Below, one piece after another: positions 1 through 13,500 of a DNA stretch of 64,000 nt (positions within the stretch are counted from its first letter, which is position 1; each line of letters begins with the position of its first letter). The notes under the pieces were generated by a model. That model had not been told where the DNA came from. It did not search any database and saw nothing but the letters and a program-made list of their open reading frames with translations. This stretch comes from Haliclystus octoradiatus. Its lineage: Eukaryota > Cnidaria > Staurozoa > Stauromedusae > Haliclystidae. The DNA is taken from NCBI GenBank assembly GCA_916610825.1, contig OU744449.1, positions 16,953,354 to 17,017,353 of the forward strand, read 5' to 3'. The position numbers and the translations under genes were made by a program.

Positions 1-2569
1 GAATGTGATTGTATACATCTATATTGTACTCTTACAAAAATCCATTAAGTTGTGTTGTAGTGATTATGAAATATTGAAATGTTAATGTGTAATGAAATAT
101 GATAACACTAATACAGTAAGAGAACATAATGTGGCGTGGTTGATGTGAATGGTATCAAGCTGTTATGTTACGCTGTGTTCTCAATTTGACTGACATATGC
201 GCTGTATGAAGTTCATGTGTATATTTCTGTGTTAAGAAATAAGGGATTAGTTACAGTTTAGCCATGGTCGTGTTATCTGATCTCATGAGCTACTTTAATT
301 AGCAAAGTCTACTATACAACAAATAGACTTTATCAAAGTGACATAGACTTATTTAATTGATTATGAGAATAGTAATCCATTAATCAAGTAATTGGATAAT
401 CATCACAACAGTAGGCTACAATTAAATAAAATTCTCAATCAATAATTTAAAATCAATTCAGGTAGTTAGTTGACTTGCTAAAGTCCCGCTTTCTTTTTGC
501 TTCCTCGTTTTCATGATTGGAAAGCGGGACTTGTGTCCTTTGAGAGCCGTTGTACAGAATATTGCGCAACGGTATTTTGTTTGATCCTATTGTTTCATAA
601 ATGTTCACACCTCACAAGGTGGAAAAAGACGGGGCACCCAACACAAGCAAGTGTTCTTATGGCGTATAACGTTCTAAATAATGTTAGCCTGGAATTAGAA
701 ATGTTTACAAACGTTTACAATATTTAATGTTCATTCAGTTCTTCCAAAGTAAGACAAGTAATTGTTTTTTAAAATGGTAGTTTGGTCTTTCGTTAGACAT
801 ATCAAATGACAAATGATCAGAACAAATTATTTACGACATTCAGAAATCATGACTTCACAAGGTTGGCAAGAACGGGAATTTGATCATTATTTGATATCAA
901 TTAAAGAAATGGCAGAGCCAATTGACTATGAAGCATCTCTGCCATTGAAAACAGCTTCGATAGTTTCAACTTGATGATCGGGAAATGCTTTGACGTTTAG
1001 TTTTAACTTGCCATCCATTTATGATTTGATTGTTGTATTTACATTGCTTCTGTTTGTATCATGTCTTGCCCTACATGTACACTGTAATTTGTAGTCGCTG
1101 TCTTTATAAATCAACGTTTGGTGGCGAATCAATACATATTAAATGTAATCTTTCAGAGTTCTACATAAACTCAATAGCTTCGCAAATTTCAGGCTCCATA
1201 TCTACTTTTAAATTTCCCTTAAATCTGTCTGTGTGTTCAATGACGCATCATCATGCAGTCTTTACTGCACGGAAGATGATGCATGATATATCATTAGAAA
1301 GGCCAAATTTTGTGGATGGTTTTAGGCTATTCAAATTATTAAAATGTATCTTCTGCTGCCGATATAGCATCCAATAAACTTTCCCGGTCAAACTTTGTTG
1401 CATTGTATTCGTCAGCAGACATTCCTTACATTTAGCATGACAAAAGACTCCTATTAATTAAGTAATCGCCTGTCAATTTTCTTTAGCTAACAGTAGATTA
1501 AAACACTTTTGTTATTCAAAAGAGGAAATAGCAATGAAATGCGATCTGATAATAACGTCGCCAGAATCTACTTCAGTTTTCTTTAGACAAAGAAGATTAA
1601 AAATACTTTTATCATAAAAAATTAATCAGATTTCAAATATGGTATGGATTGATTGAATCACAATAAGAGAATAATTTTAATTACTTCATCGATATAACTA
1701 TATAGAAGATGTAACTCGGATGTTTCTTTATAGCTCTTAAATTGAGAAAACTTTCACTTTGAGTTCTGTGTTGATTTAATTTTCAAACAACGAAATCATT
1801 ATTTAAGTTGTGGAATACATAAAAGTTGACAAGGGGTTGTTGATGGTGTTTAAAGAAATTGGATTGCACACTGTCGGAGTGTCGGTACTCAGGTCGGTAC
1901 TGTTAATTTGAAATCACAGATACGATTTACTGCCTTATTCTGTATGCGATATTATGATCGTAAAATCCTATTATCTACTTTAAATGTGTTGAGAAAAATC
2001 AGATACAATCTTAGCAATTTTATATCGCCTTTCATGCCTTCGAAACGTAAGAGTTCATTGAGCAGAAATACAAATATGGAGGCAAACAAAAGCCTCAGCA
2101 GCGACAACAAGAAACACCACCCACAAGAGAGGAGACTGTCCGTAGATAGGCAACGATCAGCAGAAGTAAGAAATTCAGGAACGCGAAATTCATATTTAAC
2201 TAGAAGACTACTAAATCGCGAAATAATTGCAAATAATTTCTGACCGGGGCAGTATTTGTCAATTTTGCCTGATGATAGGCATTTGGCATATTTTTTGGGA
2301 GCTTTAGCACTGTAATACCTTCAAGATTGCGCGGTTTTTACTAATTTCGTCTCATTGTTGCCCGAAATTCGACTTGGATATGTTATTGTGGAATGTGTCA
2401 CACAAAAAAGAAGATAATTCAGTGTGCTCACTGCTCACTATATAGACATTATGCAACCGAAATAAGAAGTTTCGTAATTGAGATAATAAAGCTCATTTTA
2501 AATTCAAAACTCAAATGCACTGGTCACATGAGTTAAAATCATTGAAATGCATGTACCTAATCCTTCCTT
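1..2569. other. Non-coding flank, no supported gene
   Basis: No reading frame here resembles a known protein. A short basic, Ser/Lys/Arg-rich frame on the + strand (about 2034-2168) ends at a good donor-like GTAAGA, so it could be an N-terminal coding exon of the downstream RINT1 gene, but nothing in its sequence proves that. The rest is AT-rich non-coding DNA. Confidence 0.5.
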
Positions 2570-2989
2570 ATGCAGGTATCAGCGGCTTTCCCGGGGGGTG
2601 ATGACATCAGGGGAACTCACAGGGACCCAGGGGGATTGATTGAGATTTGCTAGAGAACATGAGCATCTGAGGGAGGGGGATTTTCTCTGTGTTACAAAAG
2701 CAGAAGATCACTCCGGGAGATAACCAACTGGATTTGTAATGCTGTTCTTGTAAAGCGGCTTTTTCCAAAGTGTCTTCAATTATGAATTGAATGCGTTTCG
2801 TTTCTTCATTCGTATTTCTCATCGAAGCTGTTAGAAAAACTTTAAAACTTTTCTATTGCCCTTTTTGATTTTGCATGTAATGTTTAATACTCGAATATGG
2901 CTATCTCCAACGTATGGAATGTTGTTTTGCAAATCCCGGGGATGCCCCAGGAGTTATCCCCTCCCCGGAAAAGCCGCTGATACCCGCAT
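2570..2989. mobile_element. MITE with ~25-bp terminal inverted repeats
   Basis: The left end carries GGTATCAGCGGCTTTCCCGG and the right end is its near-exact reverse complement (CCGGAAAAGCCGCTGATACC), giving inverted termini about 420 bp apart. The interior has no coding capacity, and the G-runs next to both termini stand out from the AT-rich surroundings. This is the architecture of a non-autonomous cut-and-paste element. No confident target-site duplication could be read, so the superfamily is unknown. Confidence 0.7.
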
Positions 2990-3527
2990 TACTGATTTAT
3001 TGAATATTTCATTGGCATGAACCAAATCAGATTCTTATTTAATTTCTACTTTATGGATAGTAAGTCACATAGGTGACGAGAATATATATTTTTGTTTGCT
3101 CATTTCATTCACAAACTGTTTAAATGATGTTTTTGTCAATTTTATACATTTAATGCAAACTTGATAGTATACTTCTCAAGCAAGCCATTGTAATGCGCTT
3201 TACACTGTATGCTCATTCGGTGTTTAACTGGATACTAGTTTATTAAAAATGGAGAAGAGAATAAATTCATGTTTCTTTTCATATTGACGCCCTGGAACAT
3301 TAATATACGACATGCGTCACTTCTTGAAAACTGAGGCGGTTTCTCTGTGTTTTAAGACAATAGATTTCTTAAAGGACACAAGTCTCACTTCCCAATCCAT
3401 CTCAAGATCGGATAACACAGAAATGAGACTTGCGCAAGTCAAGGTAGTTAGTTGTATGTAATCTACCAGGATACAATTTGCTAGCAAGATTGCAGGTGCA
3501 ATACCTGACAAACTATGACATCAGAAT

Positions 3528-3570
3528 GTCTCTGATGAGCCTCTTTGAAGGGATGAAACACGCTTCAGAG
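3528..3570 (+). ncRNA. Degenerate hammerhead-ribozyme-like motif
   Basis: CTGATGA (3532-3538) is followed by a 16-nt hairpin-capable segment, GAA (3555-3557), an imperfect ACAC/GCTT helix III, a C at the cleavage position (3566), and AGA that can pair with the TCT just before the core. Helices II and III contain mismatches, so this is at best a decayed relative of the better motifs at 4958, 46003 and 58319. Confidence 0.25.
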
Positions 3571-4388
3571 CTCAATTATTTTAGGTTTTTATGAATTAAT
3601 AATTGCTGTTTACTCTACATATTCCAATCAATGTCATTTTCACTAAAATTACGTCACTTCTCTAGTCATTAGCTTGAACAATATCCAGGCATTTTGAAGG
3701 TAAAAATTCAGTTGCAGTTTTGATCGCTTTTGCTTTCACGTTTTCAAGTTTTACCTTTCATCACTTAACTTAAGTTAAAGTTAATCACAAGCAGTGTAAA
3801 AAGAATTGAAGAATATCTTTTACCTCATAAAACCATCGTTTTGTTAGTTAGCATCAACAATGTAGTTAATCCTGCACTGAGATCCTGTATCTGAGCATTT
3901 AAGATCAGATTGTTTGTCCTCTTCATGACTTGCTAATCCGGCTATTGTTTTGATAGTTTTTCAAATGATTTCCTCCCTTTTGACTGAACTTTATTCTCAT
4001 GCATGGGCAGTAGTATATGATAAGCTACTGCTGTATCAGAGTGCACTTGCATTTTGAATCAATTTATTTTGTCCCTTGCAGTATTGTTGTAGCCTGGCAT
4101 TGCTCGGCCTTATTTTAGTTTTTTATATTTTATAATTCATTTTTGCATTCTGTTCTGACTTTAAACTGTATAGGAAAACAAAAACGCAAATATGATATAA
4201 TCTTACTCTTATCGTTCAAATTTCTAAAACTTTGGTCAAAAGTTAGAAGTAAAGCAATTATGCTGTAATTTCCAGTAATTTCCTACAAAAACAATTGTAA
4301 TATCATATTTTAAGTTTTTGTACAATCCATGTTTGCTAATGCCTATCATTATAATTACCAACATTTCTTGTCAATAATTTTTTTTCAG

Positions 4389-4562
4389 TTCTAAGATTGA
4401 AACTTCCTTGAAAGGAAACAACAATCAGTCTGCTTTACATTATACGCTTAAGCTGGCTGACCAGGTAAATGAACTTTCGTCTTCCAATTGCCGTCATTTG
4501 CTGGGGTATTGCAGTGATTCTCTTTTGCATTGGCACAAAGAAATAAAAAAAGAAGTCTCTAA
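4389..4562 (+). CDS. RINT1: RINT1 exon (first one recognised)
   Basis: Acceptor TTTTTTTTCAG and donor GTAAGT flank a frame containing LKLADQVNELSSSNCRHLLG followed by a LLHWHKEIKKE segment. This matches the family's SMAELD...CTHLLGF...FWHK region. It starts mid-codon (one base), so at least one coding exon lies upstream. Confidence 0.8.
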
Positions 4563-7500
4563 GTAAGTACTGAAAGCCTTGTGATTCATGTAATAATGGA
4601 TCAATCATATTTAGCATCTAATTGATACTGTATTATTGCTAATTAATAATTGTAGAAAGTATCCAATGATTGATTTGCAAGAAGCATATTAACTCCCATC
4701 TTGAGATTTCAAGTCTATTCAAAGGGAGACAAATGGGTCTGTAATTTACTCAGATCCTCCTGATAAGTTTACAGTAACTTTTTTTCACATGACTGACTAA
4801 CATAATAAAGTAAAGAATACACATAAAATTTCTGATTACAATGACAAAGATGTATATATATATTTATAAAGTAATTGTATGGGCAAAACGTCAATTTGAG
4901 TACTCAATGCTAATAGCAGAGCAATATAGAAAGTAGATCAAAGATCACAAGTTTACTCCGTTACTCTGAGTTTCACGTAAAGACGCTCTTCAGACGGTTA
5001 AAAACAACATTATGGTGTGCTCAAGTATAGACATGCGTTTCTATTGTTTATTATTACATTCTATTGTATTTTTATGCTATTGTTAAATATCTACGTGTTA
5101 TTCTTACAGTTTCTTAAATAATATTTGTTTTCGTGTCGGCATTTGGAAATGAGTTCCGTTCTTTTATTTAATAAATTCTATGTTTATAATAAATTATTTG
5201 GAATTTCTCCGTTAGACATAGATTACATTTTTTAGTTTTATTACTGTAGGCAGCCGCTGTGGCTAGTATTGACCATTTTATTTTGTAATTAGTATATTTT
5301 TCTTTGAGTTCCCAAATGTGTTTGGACAATTCTATGCTGTTTGCATATTTTTTGTTGTTGTGAAGGACATCTTATGTTAGGCTGCACGCTGCTTGAAAGT
5401 GCCTTCAGTTAATCCGATGTAGTTTTGGCCTATGCTGTCCTGTGCCGTGGCCTTGTAAACGAGACTTGAGGATAGGCATTTGTTGTCCAATGGGCAATTG
5501 TCTTTGTTGCGGCAGTTGCAAGTCTTGGTTTAGTGCTGTTATTGTCACTTAGGACTTTATTGTTATGGCTTCTAATTATAGTTTGGACTTTGGCCATGCA
5601 GCTGTAAGATACCTTAACATTATTTCTATTAAAATTCTTGTGGAGTCTATGGGCTTTCGGAAGGTGTTTGTCAATCATCTCTAAGAATTTCTTTGCAATG
5701 TTAGCGTCCACATTTTGGCTGAATGGCGGGTTAAACCACATTATATTCCTTCTTCTGTTTCTGTTAATGGTTTCTGTTCTGTTGTTGAACGGCTGCGTTG
5801 CTTATAGGTAAACTCTGGCTTATATTCACTGGATTCCAATTCAGATACATATGGACCTTTACAATTTTCGAAGACATCCTGATTGATGGATAGATCGGAG
5901 ATTCTTTGAGTTACGGCTATTGGTATCTGCTTGATAATGATCTGGGGATGATTAGATTCTGCGTTAATGTAGATCGGATCGCTGCTTGGCTTTCTGTAGG
6001 GCCATCATAAATCAAGTGCCCATTGGACCATAAATTTCTATCCTCAAGTCTTGTTTACAAGGCCAACCTCACAATGCCACAGGACAGCATAGGCCAAAAC
6101 TACATCAGATTAACTGAAGGCATTTTCAAGCAGTGTGCAACCTAACATAAGATGTCCTTCAAAGCAAAAAGTATGCAAACAGCACAGAATTGTCCAAACA
6201 CATTTGGAAACTCAAAGAAAAACATACTAATTACAAAATAAAATGATTAATATTACCCACAGTGGCTGCCTATAGTAATAAAACTAAAAAATGTAATCTA
6301 TGTCTAATATTATAATTTATTATAAACGTGACATTTTATTAAATAAAAGAACAGAACTCTTTTCCAAGTGCCGACACGAAAACAAATATTATTTAAGAAA
6401 CTATAAGAATAACATTTGGATGTTTAGCAATAGCATAAAACATACAATAGAATGTAGTTAAGCAATAGAAACGCTTCCTTAAGTCATGTATATACTTGAG
6501 CACACCATAATGTTTTTCATTCAATAAACGGTCTGAAGAGCGTCTTTATGCGAAGCTCAGAGTAGCAGAGTAAACTCGTGATCTTTGACCTACTATTTAT
6601 ATGTATATTATACTTTAAATGCTTTATTCTTACTCAGAACATTGATGATGACCCTCAAAGATTTAAGTTGGCCAGTTGTTGCTGTTATAAATGAAGGATT
6701 GAATACTCAAATGAAGAAAGACAAGCCTCAAGATTTGAAACAAGATATTGACCTGGTTAAATTGCTATGTGAGCTGTATCTTTTCATTCACATTTTTTTT
6801 TACCGCCTCTTGTGCTTTGTCAAAACTGAAAGTGTCTTAGGCAGCTGAATTTAACTAATAGAATCTATCAAGCAAATAACGATGCACTGAATGATTAAGA
6901 TGTGTGAAGTCTAACAAAATACTTATTGACGTAGCTGAATAAAAACATTTTACATAAGTATCAATCATTGAAGATTACATGTATTGAAAATGAATTCAAG
7001 TCAACAGACAAACGCATTGATATATATTCTTGAATGTCTTCTTAAAACAGTCTTGGTTCAAAATGTATAGTTCACAAATAAATATCGATAAAAATAACGT
7101 ATGATTAGAGTGTTACGATGAACAAATAGTTCACATTCTCCGTGAACTATTTGGTTTAGAACATAACCAGCTCTGATTTGTGACTGCTTGGGACGCTTTT
7201 TAAGAGCATTTGTTGATCTTACAAACCCTGATCAATTATGTAATTCTTCTATATTGATGACATCATCAAAGCTAGGGCGAGAGTTGCTTGGCACGTTGGG
7301 TTTCAATTTTCAAAGCTGCGAGGTAAGCCATTTGAATTTATGGTTTCATAGGGCTTTGTCCTGGTTTTTTTTACCGCTATGATGTTGTGAGATAGTTTCA
7401 TAGGTGTTAACCAATCAGATTGCAAGAATTATTCGTAGCAAAACCTTGTTATGTTCTAATGGTAGTCAAGCTATTAGTGTCACAACATACATACAAAGTT

Positions 7501-10500
7501 ACAAACAACCATAAACATTTTAAATATAGCAAGCTCCATCATTTATGAAAAACTATCATGTTAATATTATATACATTATTACTATTATTATATTATTATC
7601 TGACTACCAATATGAAACCATTCAATAATAATTCTAATAACGACTCAAATACGTCTGTTGCTATGTATGGCATCAGATTAATCTGAAATTTTTATCATAT
7701 TCTCAAGCTGTGTATCCATTTACCTTAACATGGATCCAGAGAATCAAAGATGGAGCTTTGCGGAATCTCAGTGCCATCATTTATCCTTGAGAATCTTATG
7801 GCCCCATTTAAGGAGAGGTTCTTTTATCATTTTTATGGAGACAAAGCAACTAACTCAATTGATAAAGTAAATGTTGTATTATCACATATTATTGTTTTAA
7901 TGCGATAAACATGTTTACTTGCATATTCATAGAATTAAATATCCTCATCCTTTCAATTACCGGTATGTATTATTTGCTTGGTTGAAATCAAATCATCCAA
8001 AGCCATTGAACTGGTCCTTGTGATAATTAATTCTTATATTATCGGTATTAACTGTAACAAAATGTAGGCTATCTGCACCTTCATAACTTTTAACATTAAC
8101 TCTACTTTATTCCATGTGGTCTAAAGCCCTGGGAAAACGACCGCAACATTTGCGTGACAAATCTGTGTTTTGTCTGACGTTTGTTTTTCGCGTTTTGAAG
8201 CAGTTATTTCAAGAGCGGCTAAACGGACAAAATTATTTCAAAAATTATCTACAACAACTCAGACTGAGTTGTTCAAATGGAAGCCATGGAGAAGCCACAG
8301 CATCGAAAGAGTTCAATACATTTATTTCGAACGAAATGGTTCAAGTAGGATAACAAAGACGTTCGATAAAAAATTCCTTGGAAAATGTTAATAAAATACA
8401 CCATCCAACATATCAGACAAAATCGAAAGAATGGCTAAAGGACAAGCGAATCGCACAACGATTGATGGAATTAAAAATATTGTGAAAATTTTGTTCACGT
8501 TTGCCCAGGGTTTAAGGGACTACGCTTAACATCATATGAGACTTAGATAACTAAATGTTTATGAACTTAGAAAACATTTATATACAAACACATGCAAAGG
8601 TTACACAGCTACCAATTCAGCATTGCAACCAATTACGTATCCGTATCTCCTCTGCACCATATTTATTCAATCTTGCTACAATGCTCTAATAATTATAGGT
8701 ACAGAGCAGTTTGAATCAAAATAAACAAGCCTGCTTCAACTCATGCTAAAATGTGTGCTACTGATTCACTGTCAAATCTCAGTATGTGAACAGACTCAAT
8801 GTCTATCAAAGTAGTAACCTTTTTCAGAATTAAGAAGTAGCCTATAGTCGGTTTAGAAATGTAAAAGCAAATTGACTAATAACTCTGGATAGTAATGTAG
8901 AGCAGTGCTTTAATACAAATTAATGCGGTCTGTAAACTGTAACCTGGTGTCTGTAAACTGCATACATGTGTTTGTGCGTACGTTTCACAGAAACTTTCAT
9001 AAATGTTCGCATTTCCAGAAAGGAGGTTGGAGCAGTGCAATAGTTACCCCACCCATCGTCACGCGTAGCGCTAAAGGAGGCCGAGATTGGCAACAATTTT
9101 GGCTTCCACTAAATTGGATTACACTGCATTATAAACGGTTTTTATTTCAACAGCCTGAATGGTTTCTGTCTCAAACTGTCAGATGGATGCATGATCATGT
9201 TTCTGTAATTGAAAAAGTTCTCAGCCGCTTCCTTCCCTCAAATGACCAAAGTAAAGTGAAGATATCTGAAGTGCAGGTAAGAGGTTCTTTGTTTTTCTGT
9301 GTAAAATTAATCCAATTACTCTAAAGAAACTTACTGCAAGGTTGGAACATTCAATAAAAAAAACATAACAAGGTTTTGTTGTGATTCATTCTTGCAATCT
9401 GATTGCTTAACGCAAATGACGCTAAACCCCCATATACTAGCCTGCGTCCAGACTAAAATGTTTCTTAAAGGAAAGTGGAAAGTCTGCGTAGCCGACCAAG
9501 CAAAGCCATTTGCTGACACTTCACTAGACTTGCAATCACAGTGAAGCAATCCTATTGGTTGGCTTTGCTCACGTGATTTTGATTCAATGTCAACCACTCA
9601 GATTGTCTGTATCAACCATGTGATAAACAAAATTGGGGTCACACTTCGGAAGGATTTGGAAGGCAATCTGGTTTGCTGAAAATATACAACATATTTGTGA
9701 ATGAGTTAAATTTATTTTAAAATCAAGTAATGTTAAAATTATAGTTCAGTGATGAAAAATTCAAAGCCAGCCAGCTATTGACAACTCATGTTTTATTTTC
9801 ACATGGATTTTCACATGATCAATCCTTTTCGGACGTACAGAGCACTTCGAACATCTGGTAAGCGATTAGGAATGTCACTTCAAAAAGTCAGAATTCAAAT
9901 TTACAAATATGGGAATTACATAACAGTGGTATTTTATAACATTTCATTTCATTTCATATATTTGCAAAAAAAAAAAAACATAAATGGTAATTTTTTGTAC
10001 AGGCAAGCAAAGGGAAATTATATAGTAATATAATTTGCACTGATGTGCAGCCTAATGAGAGTGCTTCAAATAGCAATCTAAATCAATCTTATGTAATTTT
10101 GAATTAAAGGTTATTAAGGAGGAAGAAGTCACTACTTCATCCGGTAACTGATTCCATAATGGAATTATGCGATAAAAAAAGGAATAAAAAATTGAATTAT
10201 TTACAGGTATTGAACGTGCAACGAATTGCATAGAATGTCCTCTAAGTTTACTTATGTTTCGTTTTATAAAAATGTTATCAGGAAAGTCAATTAGATTATT
10301 TATAATTTTGTACACCATGCATAAATCAAATTTAATTCTACGGATTTCTAAAGATTCAATTTCAAACAGGGCCAAACGACTGTGATAACCATTATCTTTT
10401 AATCTTGCTCTAGAACACACATATTTAGTAAAACGTCTTTGAGTTGATTCAATCAAATCAATGTCTTTTTGTAAATAAGGACTCCATAGTTGGGTGTCTT

Positions 10501-13500
10501 TTTCTAATAGAGGTCGTACATAGGTAGTATAGGCTTTAATAAGTAATAAGGAATTGTGCATTGCGTGAGGTAAAGCATTTCAGTAGAAGGTAAGATCTTG
10601 TTTTAGCTTTAGCGGAGATAGAAGAACAATGAGTAGAAAATTTAAGATCTGAAGTAATGATGAGGCCAAGGTCACAAAGTTTTCCTGTTTGCTTCAGTTT
10701 GTTACTCCCGAGGAAATAATCAAGCTCACTTGCGTTGGATGTACCAAAGGATATTGTACTACATTTATCATAAGCAATTCTCAGTTGCCAGCTTTCGGCC
10801 CATGTTGCAAATTTATCTAACGATGTTGTGAGTGCATTGACAGGGGAAGAATCATTTCGAGCGACAAAAAATTTTGCATCGTCTGCAAACAGACGCACTT
10901 CGCACAAACCATCCAAACAGCTCTCAATATCATTAACATAAAGTAAAAAGAGTAGCGGTCCTAACACAGAACCCTGTGGGACACCACTGGAAACTGGGAG
11001 AGAACTTGAGATTTCATCAGATACAATGACGCTTTGCGAACGACCAGAAAGAAAGGATTTAATCCATTCAAAAAGTTCGTATTTGATGCCGTAAGATTCT
11101 AATTTGGCTAAGAGTTTTGAATGTGTAACAGTGTCAAATGCTTTAGCAAAGTCTATATATACAACATCGACACGTGAGCGTTTGTTAATTGAATCATACC
11201 AATCATTTAAAGTCTTTAACAGTTGACTACAAGTAGAACGCTTTCTGAGAAAGCCATACTGTCGATCAGATAAAATATTGTTTTCATTTAAATAAACTAG
11301 TAGGTCATCTACAATGATACGTTCCATAACTTTGCAACAGATGCAGGTTAACGATATGGGTCGATAATTACTACGGGAAGCTACGTCACCTTTCTTAAAA
11401 ATTGGCGAAACTAATGCTTGTTTCCAGATATCAGGTAGGATGCCGGTTTTTAATGACAATTCAAATAACATAGATAAAGGAATAGTAAGTTCAGAGGCTA
11501 TTGCTTTGAAAAATATTGGTGGGTAGTCATCTGGTGTTCGAGATACTTTTGTGGGCAAGGAAGATAATGTCTTGTAAACTTTTTCGAAAGAGAACTCTAT
11601 GAATTCCAATGAAGTATTTTCGTTAGCCGAGTCTGGAATGTTAGGTATGCTGTTATTGTCCTGTGTAAAAACACTAGCAAAATATTCATTGATAAGAGTT
11701 GCTTTCTCTTTGTCATCTGTAGTAACAGAAAGATCATTTTTGACAATAGCAGGAATTGTAGAGTTAGATTGTGTTTTACCTTTAACGAAGGCGTAACATT
11801 TTTTTAATGAGGGGTCAACTAGTAGCGAGACTTCGTAATCATGATGAAACTTTTTACTGCCTTTTCATAATCTTTGCATGTATCTTTATACAATTTCTTT
11901 TTACACGGAGATTCTTTAGACGATTTGTACAAGGACTTCTTTTTGCAACGGAGTAATCGAATGTTTTTAGGATAATTGGGTTTACGATTAGAATTATGTT
12001 TATATAACGGTACATATTTTGAAGTAGATAAGTTGAGAATATCGCAAATTTTATTCCAAAAAGTTTGAACATCATTTTGACTTTCCTGTAACATATCAAT
12101 CCAATTTATGGTAGACAAGTAAGAATTAATAGAATCATAATCTGCTTTATAAAAATTTCGACGTTTAGTAGGTTTTGATTTAGGGAAGCGGTCATTACTA
12201 TAGTTGCTGACAGCTAGGTTAAATTCAATAGACTGATGATCACAAGTAGACGTGAATGGTTCGGTGACTTCAGTGCAAAAAATAGCATTGTCTTGGGAAC
12301 AAAAAACAAGGTCAAGAATTTCATCATTTCTGGTAGGCGAGTTAACAAATTGATTGAGTCCATTTCGAACAATACCGTCTAAAAACATTGTAGTATTTGA
12401 AGATCCATGATATTTAGGAATTGACCAGTCAATACAAGGAAAATTAAAGTCGCCAATAACAACAACTGGAAAAGCACTATCAGTGCTAACAAAGTCAATA
12501 AATAAACACAGTAAATTCACTTCAGTGGAAGACAAAGCCGACGAAGGAGGGTTGTACAAACAAACTAAACGATATCCGATATTTGATATGTGTATATCAG
12601 CCACAACATATTCAAGAGTGTGAAAAGTAGACGGGATATCAACAGTAGTAACTTTCAAATCTTTGCGTATTAAATTGCAACACCACCCCCAACAGTTGAT
12701 GTAATTCTGTCTTTTCTAAGTACTTGATAATCACGTTGGGTGATTAGCGAGTCAGGCACACAACATTTCAACCATGTCTCTGTTATAGCAATGACATCAT
12801 AACGATTAGATGAAAGTAGACAATCAAAAAGATCCAATTTGTTCATTAATGAGCGTGCATTAAAATAATAAAACTTTAAAAAACAATTATCTTTGCTTGC
12901 CTGTGACCATTATTGTGGAATTTGATCAATGTTTTCCGCAAATACGTTTTCTTCTCGATTAACTACTCTGGCGTTTTGTTTAGCGATGGTCCAATTTGAG
13001 ACATCGCCTCTTTGTTTGATTACATAACGCTCACCAGGGGCAGCGTTTGAAATTTTTTTTTTTTAAATCATTATACAAAGGTTGCAAAATTTGTCTTTCG
13101 TTAAATGTCAAGCACTGACGAATGTGAACACCAGGAAAATTTTCTGAGTCTTTCAGTTTACTGGCAGATCTCAAAATAACATCTCTATCATTTTGGGATA
13201 CCAACTGGATTTTAATTAATTGAGGCTTGTTAGTTGCACCCTTCTCGGTGGGTGGTTTACCAACTCTGGTAATTCCAGCTATTTGAACATTGGAACCACA
13301 AACAAACGACACAATCTGATTAACTTTTTGTTTGTCAAACTCCTGAGATATAAAGGGGACTCCAGCCATTATTAACATCAAGATAAAAAGGACCAATTCC
13401 TTCTTCAGGTTAGACAGTATACTATACAAACCATAATATACTAATATTATATACCAACCATAATATAATATATAATATACCATTTCTACTCAATTTTCCC

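Noticed and set aside
1908-2243. Basic Ser/Lys/Arg-rich frame ending near a donor-like GTAAGA
   Set aside because: Might be the RINT1 N-terminal exon but shows no similarity, and no exon connecting it to 4389 was found; noted only in the flank entry.
8114-8391. Two overlapping 73-79-codon frames in RINT1 intron 3
   Set aside because: No recognisable domain, overlapping frames, no suitable splice sites; could be a decayed repeat, not supportable as a gene.
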